Part shown: one piece after another, positions 55,001 to 64,000 of the stretch
How the letters are laid out: every line of letters starts with the position of its first letter
How positions within the stretch are numbered: the stretch's first letter is position 1
Assembly (NCBI RefSeq): GCF_000189635.1
Contig: NW_002476377.1
Location: forward strand, 310,001-374,000
From: Tetrahymena thermophila SB210
Taxonomy: Eukaryota; Ciliophora; Oligohymenophorea; Hymenostomatida; Tetrahymenidae
Reading direction: 5' to 3'
Length of the DNA stretch: 64,000 bases
Translations under genes and position numbers: made by a program
Notes under the pieces: model-generated
The model's input: the letters and a program-made list of their open reading frames with translations, nothing else
Database searches by the model: none
What the model was told of the DNA's origin: nothing

Positions 55001-55705
55001 GTTGATGTGCTGGACTGTGCATGCTTCCAAGTATAGAAATTCCCATGAAAGAAACACAGTAAACATATATTTTAACATTTAAAAAAAAAAATAAACAATT
55101 TATTAAAAATTGATCAGAGTTTACATTAATTTATTTACATCTCAAATTATAATATAAAGACCGACATTAATTACAACGCTGCTGAGATTCTTCAAGAGGT
55201 GAAAAAGTAAAAAGAGTAATCCCTCATTAAAAACAACAAGATAGCAGAAAAAGTATTTGAATCTCTCAATAAAAAATTTGAGGAGTATATGATCGCAACT
55301 CATCATGTTGTTGTTCCTATGACTGCTGAGGACTTAACAAATTACTGTACAGAAAAAGGATTGGATATTACCCAGTATTCTTTTAATTAAGTATCAAACT
55401 TGCTTAAAAATTCTTGTATGTCCCCTGCTTGTCCTTACTACATGAAGCCAACTAAATCACTTGCATAACATTTAGAATCTAATACTTTAAAATGCCCTGC
55501 CTTCCACAAAGCCATTAAAATGCACTGTAAACTCCCTGCTGAATAAATTTTAGAAAAAGTTTTAACTGGTGAGTGCTTAATTAAGATTGGATTATTAAAT
55601 CCTGCATTTATGATATCAGAAAATGTCAAAAATGATAGCAAAGAAAGAAAAGAGTTTTATATTGAATAAATCAATAAATTAAAGGAATTTTATCAAAAGG
55701 TTTGA
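52028..55705 (+). CDS. von Willebrand factor A-domain protein
   Basis: A fully resolved model of nine exons (52028-52189, 52294-52650, 52896-53018, 53131-53476, 53531-53664, 53726-53895, 53953-54607, 54738-55058, 55160-55705), all in phase, gives 937 residues. The N-terminal vWA domain (about residues 15-200) has the metal-site motif LDASGSMS, the later NIVGGFEVLN and a VTVVFISDGQDDN strand with the second acidic site. So the metal-dependent adhesion site looks intact, as in intracellular vWA proteins. The remaining 700 residues are mostly helical (AIYAEAYGRNYPSETALE, ISALELKVGFEISAKF). Near the end is a Cys/His group (SCMSPACPYYMKP, then HLESNTLKC, FHKAIKMHC) that could bind zinc. There is no signal peptide or membrane span. 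Ciliates have expanded families of such proteins with unknown roles. Confidence 0.94.
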
Positions 55706-57436
55706 TCAAATAAAAATTCTTTTGAATAGAAAACGTAATTTGTTATAGATAAATAATAATAATATTTTGTATTTTTGACAATTAAATTTAAACTAGTACT
55801 GTAAATGTTTAATAAATATATTTTTTATTCGTATTCTGATTGCATTGCATTATCAAAAAAAAAAAAATTATGGTTTTTCTACTTCAATCAATCTTTTAAT
55901 TTATCTTTTTAGATTTAATATTGATTTAAATTAATATTTTTTTAAATTTGTAATCTATTTTTGTAAAAAGAAAGATTTTTTTTATTTTTGAGATACTCTA
56001 TGGGAAAGTTTACAAAATATTATTTGTAATCTATTTTACTAAATCTTTTTTTACCATAATTATAAAAATAATTCGAAAAATACAAAGTGTATGAATAAAA
56101 TCAAATAGTATTTTTATGAAGCGATTTTATATTAAAAATTATAGCTACTATGAAATATAATATGCAAAAATATTTGAAATAGCCTTCTCTTTATTTGTTG
56201 ATTTCATACCGATGTTATTATATACTTTTTACCTAAATTAAATTTTTAATGACGCAAAGATTTTGTTCTATAGATTTTTATGTAGAGTATAATTAATAAA
56301 GTGTAATTGGATAAAATACACCTATCTTCATTTCAATCAACTTTTGTTTATTGTTGGCTTCGCTTTTAGTGTAAATTTTCACCACAAAAATTGTGAAAAA
56401 AAAGTAATTAATTCAAATGCAATCGCTATTAATTAAAATAAAAAATAAATTACCTAACCACTTCATTTACAAACATCGTATGTAACGCAGGAGACTAGAA
56501 AAAAATTAATATAAATAAGTAAGGTCAGGAATATAATTAACAGATATTTCAAAGCCTTCTTTATCTATTCCGATAAAATCTTTTATTAAAAATAATTAAG
56601 ATAATAACAAATAAACACCAAAAAAAAAATCTTAGTTGAATTTAAATATTAGAAAAACATATTTTAAAGTGATAAAATCAAGTAAAATCTATATTCTTAT
56701 CTAATCAGCTTATATTAAGTAAATAATTTGTTATTAATTACAATCTACACCCTCAATTTGCTCTTCGTAAACAATAAACGAATGTATTAAATTTATAATG
56801 TCATGTTATAAATATAAATTACACTTTTTATTTTATAAATATACAACTCTGCTTTTCCCCACAAATATAAAATCATAATTTACTTTGAAGGAGTTACAGT
56901 GAATAAAATGTAATATATTTAGTAATCATTTATTTTAATTTACTAGAAAATGTATTGAGTTCTTTTTTTCTGTTTACTTTAGTAAGCATGAGTGTAAAAA
57001 TTATTTTTCCAGACTAAGACATTTTAGAGATTTTTTTGCAATTGAAAAAAATAAGAAATATAAATTATACATTGCTAATATTTTCTGAGGCTACTTACTG
57101 AGCAAAGAATAGGAATATTTTAATAATATTGCATATTTTTAGTAAATTTCATATAAATAAATAAATTAGGTGACTTACTCATATTTATATTAAATGATTC
57201 AAAAAATTTTTGATTTCATTTAACATTTTGTAAATAGTAAAAATTTTATCTTATTTCCAGTAATTTAAAAAGAAGGACGCACAGTCTTTTATCAATCAAT
57301 TTTAATTAATTGTCTTATGAAATAAAACTTGCCCCTATAAATATTATAATATGTAAAAAAATGTTCAGTGAAACATTTGTTTTCTTAACTAAACATGTAT
57401 AAAATTTAAGAATTCTAATTAATTTTAAATTAAGAA
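55706..57436. other. AT-rich intergenic region
   Basis: About 1.7 kb. Very AT rich, with an A-run near 55.86 kb. No coherent coding frame. Presumed 3' end of the vWA gene and promoter of the next plus-strand gene. Confidence 0.35.
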
Positions 57437-60400
57437 ATGACAATTGCTAATATTTTCTTTTATGATAATCTAAATTAAATACTATATCCTTTTTGTTACT
57501 TTAATTTTATTGTATTTATAAAAATATTACACCCTAATTTTTCTTATTAGATTTTTTTATTTTTTACACCTCACTCTCTCTATTTTTCTCAAACTCATAT
57601 AATTAAAGCTGATTAATTATAAACATATCAGACACAAGTTACTGAAGAGCAAATTTCTTTAGATACCAGTGTAAATTAAAATTTTTAAGAAATATCAACC
57701 AATCAGATGACACATAATAATTACATAACCTTTCCATGTGATGCATAAAATAGTTTAGGAGAGCGCTTAGAGGTATTGAAATAGTCATACATATTAAATA
57801 GCTGATTATATTTGATATATTTTTTTAATTTTTTGTTGCTTGCTTACAATCGAGGATTAAAAATAATAGATAAATTTTTGGTTTTAGAGAAAGTAAAAAT
57901 ATAAGAAGAAATTCTCTTTACAGAGCACTAAATACTTAACTTTTCAGCTTACATTATTCAAATATTGATTTAAGAAAAGCAGAGCAAATAATGAAAGTTT
58001 GAATCTTGTTTCATAGAATAATATGTAAGTGATTAATGATACTTTTTAAAATACCCTATTTAATTACATACTCAAATTTTACACATAAAGTAGCAAGTAA
58101 CGCATAAATAAGTAATAATATTATGAATAACAAAAATTAATTTCTCAATTATTAAATTTTTATGTGCTATAGAAATAAATAAATTTTATTGGATGGTATT
58201 TTTAGAAGATAACATTTATTTTATGTATCATACTCCTATTAACTCTGTTTGATTTTGGTAATAAGAATATTATGTATGTATGAATTTTTTCTTTTTTATT
58301 TGCAAGGTAATATTTTATTTATATTTGATGCAAACAAAGATTATTGGGAAATACAATTTCACATTTAAAAATTGCTTAAATATTAAATTAAATTTATTAT
58401 TTATTTAATTGAGTGTAAGTAATTCGATCTATTTTGTATAATTTTAATTACTCTGACAAATGGCAGGGATACTAAAATGAAATATCTTTTTAGTCATTTT
58501 TTTTGTAAACAAGATTTAAAATGAATTAGACAAATGCTTACAAATTTATGCAGCAAATATATAAATTGATCATATGATCTTTATTTTAAGTGGTTAATTT
58601 TTGTTTACAAAATTATTAATAACTTCTTCTAATAATCATAATTGCAAATCTTTTTTCAATAAAATTAACTTTATCATCAATCTTTAGATAACTAACAGTT
58701 TGTTTGATGCTATATAAATATGTTATTTCAATATCTATTCTGCATATCTCCTAATTAACTCTCGAAAAAAAACCTAAAAAAGAATTAATTAAGAATTTCT
58801 TAACTAATTGGCATAAATAGAATTGAAAATTTTGGATTTTGAATAGGTTTTACATTTAGTATTTTTTCAAGTTAAATCTGTTAGTTAGTTTTTATTCACA
58901 AATTTTTATACATTCTATTCTAAAAAATGCAAAAATAAAGCTTGTTTGCAGTAGAAAGTCATAAGAATTTTGATGAAAATTAAAACTATCCAAAAAAATT
59001 ATCAAAAATTAACACATATACTTTCTCATGGATAAAATTAAAGTAATTTAAAGGATTTGTAGGCTCAAATTTTTGTATTTACTTTATTAATTTTTTTAAA
59101 GTTAGGTAATAATGAAGATTGTGACAGAGTGGATTACTTTATCAGCGAAGCAACAAGAAAAAGATTTTATAAAGTATTAAGCAGTAATAACAAGTAAGCT
59201 AATCAATCGCCTGATTTTCAAAGTATGAAATAGAAAAAAATATTTAAATAGATTAAGGAGATGAGAAAAACAGTAAGTATATTTTAGGTTAGTAAAAAAA
59301 TTTAATTAAGAGATGAACTAAATTACAAAAGTACTTATCATTGGTGAAAACTTATCAAATAAATTAGTCATAAAGTAATAAATTGGCTAAGGAAGTTCAC
59401 TTGTTTAAAAAAAAAAATTTCAATGTGCATAATTTATATCAAATTTCTAGTTAATTCAATTAATTAGAAGTAAAATTTTGTTTTAACCTGACATTTAGAG
59501 ACCATTTATAATAATAGATTTAAATTTAGTCTCCTCTCAATTTTTAATTTGAGATTAAGCAAGCAAGTTTCTCAAATGATTGATTGCAATAAATTATAAA
59601 GTCTCTATGCAATGTTTTATATCCAAAAGAAATAAATTATTAATGTTACAATTTTGATTATGAAAAGGTATCTAATTTTTTAAATTTAATAAGAAAACTA
59701 ACTAATACACACAATACTTTTATTTTTAGAATCTCTTATTAAAGGAAATCGTAAGTACCAAATTTGTGAAAGCTAAATTTTAAATTACATTTTTGAAATA
59801 TTTGGATGAATTTTGTAAAAAATTATTGAAGGGGTAGGTAGGGAGGAAGGGAATTCAATTGAGCAAATAATTTGAGAAATCTAATCTAACTCGCTAAACC
59901 TGCTTTTATTTGCTAGTAGGATATTTATTAGTTTTTTTTCCTCTTGGTAATTACCACAACAGAAAAAATAGAGAAGATATAGAGATATTAAATATTTAGA
60001 TTGTTAATCATTTTGCACGAGATTGTAAATTAAATTAATGTAAAATTGTGTGCATCTTACAGAAGACAAAATTTATTTTTTATTTATTTTATAAAAGCAT
60101 GTTTTGTTTAAAATTTGTGCATATTAGCAAATAAATTGCAAATTTGGTTATAGGCAAAGCGTTTCTTACCATAATGTGGTTTATACTAATAGGTTATGTT
60201 ATTTGTTAATTAGTTCGAGTTAGAAGATTTCAAAAAAGAATAGATAAATATAAGTTTGTTGATCTGAAATAGTTAGCAGTAGAGCGGGTGCCTAATTAAA
60301 AAGAAAAACAAATTAATGATATCAAATCGATTTCATGCATTAGAAAGAAAAAAATTAAAAAGGTAATCAATAAACGTTACATTGAGATACTGGAAAATTC

Positions 60401-60660
60401 AATCAGCAAAAATAAAAGGAAATTAACTTTATTAGACAAATGTCGTTAAAAGTAGGAAGAGAGTTAAGATAAACAAACAACTTGATGATTTTCTTGCAAA
60501 ATGAATCTACAGAATTAATTCGCTGGTTATTGATTTTATGAAAAATGCATCCAAAATAGACTAACAAAAAAATAAAAGTGAAAAGAAAGAATCAGAATTA
60601 GTATAATTTAGGTTAGGAAGGCAAACTGGTGAATAATTTAATAAAATTTTTATCAAGTGA
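57437..60660 (+). CDS. Multi-exon gene, unknown function, with C-terminal membrane segment and basic tail (model incomplete)
   Basis: Not recognised, and probably more than one exon model is possible. Protein-like stretches on the plus strand are: TQVTEEQISLDTS to GERLE (57.63-57.77 kb), ESKNIRRNSLYRALNTQLFS (57.89-58.0 kb), LGNNEDCDRVDYFISEATRK to KEMRKT (59101-59272), FKFSLLSIFNLRLSKQ with MIDCNKLQSLYAMFYIQKK (59.52-59.68 kb), and a last part (60154-60660). The last part reads FLTIMWFILIGYVICQLVRV, then FQKRIDKYKFVDLKQLAVER and, after a 59-base intron, INSLVIDFMKNASK to the TGA at 60658-60660. That makes one likely transmembrane helix followed by about 130 mostly basic residues. An ATG at 57437 is in frame with the first stretch but lies in AT-rich sequence, so the start is uncertain. 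Two adjacent genes (57.4-59.7 and 60.1-60.66 kb) are equally possible. Confidence 0.45.
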
Positions 60661-61576
60661 TATGAGGAGGAAATTTGATTTGATGAAGATTAAAAAACAA
60701 TTAATGATTGTGATTTGCGGGTAGATTTTGATTTGCTTTTATCTTTTTTTTGTTTTTTTACCTATACTTTTAATTGATAAATAAGAGGGAAGAATAGAAA
60801 CTGAGATAGGTAAGAAATCAAAGAATTAATAAAAGAAGGGTTATTTTAATTAATACAAATAAGTAATTTTTCTGATTCTGAATCTTAATTAATTTTTCTT
60901 TTTATTTTAATACGGCATAAATCACTCTCTGCATGATTCGCATTTCTTGATTATGTATCTTTTTTCGCAATATATTAAATTTATTAAATCTTGCAATCAA
61001 AGTTAAAGACAACGAAAAAACAAAATATAAATAATTCGTTGACAAAAAAATATTAATTGCACAAACTTTCCTGAAAACTTTAAAAATCTATATACTACAC
61101 ACACTAACCAACTAAATAACTTAATCACTCAAGAAACATCAAAAGGGGTTGCACTTACATCTAAAGAAACCCAAAATTCTATCTTTTCGAACAGTGTTAA
61201 ACATATCTCTCTTTACTTTTATTGATAACATTCACCGTCATAAAAGAGCCTAAATTTATTTTTACTAACAACATTTTAATCACAAACAATCAAACAAACT
61301 AAAACACCTCTATTTTCATAATATACTTTTAACTGTTTATTATAACTCTTGAAAAATAATAAACACAAAGTACAAACTGAAATTCTCAGAGTTTCTCTTC
61401 CAAAAAAATTTTCCTTTTGAAAGTCACTCTTAAACACACGCTTAATTGACGATAACATACTTTTAAGTGATATAATAAATACTTTTAAATAAAAGAATAT
61501 GATCAACTTATTGTAGTAAACAATCAATCTTTAGCAAACAAGCTAAGAATTTAATGAAAATAATAAAAAAACTGAA
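60661..61576. other. Intergenic with unusually C-rich 3' portion
   Basis: About 0.9 kb. The left half is ordinary AT-rich sequence. From about 61.08 kb the plus strand turns C- and A-rich (many ACAC, CAAAC and CTCT words), a composition typical of a 5' leader, just before the ATG at 61577. No gene is supported here. Confidence 0.4.
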
Positions 61577-64000
61577 ATGGAATGGAATTGCCTACTCAAT
61601 TATTTACAATCACCCTCTCAATCTGGGATGATTAAGAGTGATAGCCCAATCACCTTACACACCGATAAAAAATTTGAAAAAGATTTATCAGGCTAGTGGG
61701 TTTGGTACAAGAATTAAGTATTACCTACCCTAAAAATTAAGCTTATTCCTTCTTCCTACAGATAAATAATAGTTGATGAAGCAGACATTACAAATTTAGA
61801 TTATTTTGTAGCAATACAATGCTTTGCCGTTTTTTCTAATAATTAGATTCTAGAAGTTAAGCTAGAAGGCACTACTCTTGTCAAGTTTAACAAAGAAAAA
61901 GTAGCCGATATGCGCTCAATACGTCTTACTGAAACAATTAATAGTCTTAATGTACATACATTTAATTATTTAATACATAATCTAAACACTCTCACTACTC
62001 AGACTCTCTTCATATTATACTCTTAGAAATACTAAATTTTACAATAGAAAATGGAGAATTATTATAGATAAGAAGAAAAAAAAATCACTAAAAATAAATA
62101 GATAAATGATATTAATTTACATACATACTGTTGAAATTATTAACTGCAAGTTTATCACACACAATAATTTATTGATGTTTGCGTTGATTTTGATTTTTCT
62201 AGATCAATTATTTTTCACAAAATCAATTTTACATCGTTAAATATATTCTAAATGTAATATCCTTGCTAAATTTCTAAATATTTAAGTAAGCTTACGGTTG
62301 TTGCTATCGAAATCGCTTTTACAATTTTAAATGCTAAAATAGTTCAAAATCGAAGCTGAAATAGAAACTTTATTATCATATTTTTACCCAAATTATTTTA
62401 AAATTTATTTATTAATTTGTAAGCAAATCGGTGAATAAATTAAATTATGAAAAACAGAGAAAGAGTATTGAGAGATAATTAAAAAAAACTAATTTTATCA
62501 AACAAATATTAAATTTACAATACATGTTAAAAAATAGTGCAGATATTTCCTATTTACTCTGACTACATTCTAAGGTCGTGAGGGAAATGAATAGAAATCT
62601 TTCGAATTATTGGAGCAAAAAATTCAAAGAAGCAGTCACGGAGACGATATAAGATTAAGAGCTTTAAAGAATACTCTGATTTCATAATGTATTTCCATCC
62701 AAACAAGAAAGAAATCCCTTCATTAAAGAGTAAACTTAGTTAATTTATTTATTTATTTATATATTTCTTCGATATTTTCTTTCCTTATGTGAGTCTGCCT
62801 TTCTTGCTTTAAATTAAAAATAATCTTTTAAATGTTAGTTAATTTTTAGAACATTTTTGTTCATACATACTGTTCTATACCAAATATCAAATTTAACTCT
62901 TAGGTTATAATTTTACCTACATTCTAAAAAAATTAAAAACCATGCAAAAAGAGTTTCGAAACATATTTTAATTTCTTAATACTAAGCTTATCTATCGATT
63001 AATAGAAAAATTAATAATCTATAACAGTGATTATAGCTATACAAAAAAAAAAAAAAAATATCAATGAAATGTACAATTAAGAAAAATCACTCAGCTTTTG
63101 CCTCTTTGTAATAATATAAGAATTAAAACAAAGATAATTGAGACAGCAGCTGCTGAAGCATCTTTTAACAAAATTTAACAAAAAGTAAATATAATTATCA
63201 ATAATGTAAAATAAAGAATGTACTTTGGTTTACATTAAAAATGCAAATACTGTTTAAAGATGATTAATTATAAAATTTTACTAACACCAAAAGTTATTTT
63301 TTTCAATTTGTTAGCAAAAAGCTATTTAAATCTAAAAAAATTTCTAATTAGAATAAAAATAATAAGATATAAGAGTTGATAACAAATAATTCATACAAAA
63401 AGAATGATTGATTATACTTCTAAAACTTTATCATTATCACATATTCTTAGATTAAGCTAGCTATTAATTAAATAGTTAACTTACTAATTTAATAATCCGC
63501 TTCAAAAGCAAAAGCAAAATATATACTTTATTATTTTCCCCCTCTCTCTTACAATAAAAATAATGCAGTAGGCAGTAAAGAATATTTCAATTTTATAAAT
63601 TTTATACATAAAATTGAACAAATTTTAGTACTATTTAAATAAATTTTTACAGGCAAATTAATTTATTTATACTCACAATCGTTATTTCTAGATTTAAAAA
63701 ATATCTACATCCTCATGTTAAATAATTTTTAGCAATTTTTATCGCTGTGAAGATAAAATTTGTCAAAGAATTTATCTAAAAATTTTATTAAAATACCCAT
63801 TTAGTTTATCGAATCTAGCAATATTTTAGATTTGTAAGCATTTGAATAATTTACATTAAAAAAATATATTTAATTATTAGGTTTCTCTTTTGTGCTAATT
63901 ACATCCTTTCGTTCCCAATGAATTCAACAGATTACTACAAATGCTCCATGGAGAAAATCCTGAAGAAATTTTAAGCAGCGACATTCGTGGACTTTATTTC
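61577..64000 (+). CDS. Unrecognised gene, 3' end beyond the window
   Basis: Exon 1 (61577-61951) encodes 125 residues with ordinary, structured composition: MEWNCLLNYLQSPSQSGMIK, then SDSPITLHTDKKF, GQWVWYKNQVLPTLKIKLIP, NLDYFVAIQCFAVFSNNQIL, VKLEGTTLVKFNKEKV and RLTETINSLN, followed by a GTACATAC donor. The alternating strand-like pattern suggests a beta-rich domain; I do not recognise it with confidence. A second coding stretch lies at about 62577-62735, where all three frames look partly protein-like (VREMNRNLSNYWSKKFKEA in one, SFKEYSDFIMYFHPNKKE in another), so a tiny intron is likely. A last one from about 63880 reads QLHPFVPNEFNRLLQMLHGE and IRGLYF to the edge. That these exons belong together is inferred from strand and order only. 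Confidence 0.6.

Noticed and set aside
59340..59410. A kinase-like glycine loop (IKQQIGQGSSL) in one plus-strand frame
   Set aside because: No other kinase motif follows in any frame, and a different frame through the same bases reads on for far longer as protein.
61144..61151. ggggttgc, recalling the ciliate telomere unit
   Set aside because: A single copy without tandem repetition; chance occurrence.
61276..61527. Minus-strand frame of 83 codons
   Set aside because: Lies in a C/A-rich stretch that looks like the 5' leader of the plus-strand gene at 61577; composition gives no support for a protein.

Overview
The window looks like nuclear DNA of an oligohymenophorean ciliate, most likely Tetrahymena or a close relative. 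Base composition is extremely A+T rich, estimated by eye at about four fifths. Nearly every recognisable protein can be read only if TAA and TAG mean glutamine and TGA alone means stop (nuclear code 6). Genes are split by many short AT-rich GT...AG introns, and long Asn/Gln/Ser-rich tails are common. A standard-code ORF search therefore finds little but fragments and antisense shadows. All splice models here were made by eye from reading frame, GT/AG borders and family conservation.

Layout. At the left edge (1-465, minus) is the N-terminal part of a type I isopentenyl-diphosphate isomerase, divergent from a small four-exon LTO1 homologue (894-1541, plus). From 2.0 to 37.2 kb nearly everything is on the minus strand: a tubulin-tyrosine-ligase-like modifier with a very long Asn/Gln tail (2074-7015); an unrecognised Ser/Gln-rich protein (8458-10774); a protein with two cyclic-nucleotide-binding domains (10918-13182); a large coiled-coil protein (13610-18037); a K+ channel with a cyclic-nucleotide-binding-like tail (18644-21691); a Ser/Thr kinase (22416-26106); an EamA-type transporter (28283-29155); a fatty-acid-hydroxylase family membrane enzyme (31182-32036); and a Gln-rich coiled-coil protein (33466-37229).

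From 39.9 to 51.2 kb there is a doubtful plus-strand gene resembling part of the PP4 regulatory subunit 3/SMEK family (39901-40777), a small basic minus-strand protein (41180-41775), two tandem major-facilitator transporters (42528-45781 and 46406-48648) and an intronless TPR protein (49649-51154). The right side is plus strand: a well-resolved nine-exon von Willebrand A-domain protein (52028-55705), a poorly resolved multi-exon gene ending in a membrane-anchored basic protein (57437-60660), and an unrecognised gene running off the right edge (61577-64000).

There is no operon structure. A loose theme of cilia, membrane excitability and signalling (tubulin modification, K+ channel, cyclic-nucleotide binding, kinase, coiled coils) fits a ciliate but is not evidence of a cluster. 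I saw no rRNA, CRISPR array, recognisable transposon or telomere repeat, and no convincing tRNA. The least usual features are a K+ channel whose selectivity filter reads AYGD instead of GYGD, cyclic-nucleotide-binding domains that are split or lack binding residues, an LTO1 C-terminus that resembles the cytosolic Fe-S targeting tail, and the possible N-terminally shortened PP4R3-like gene.
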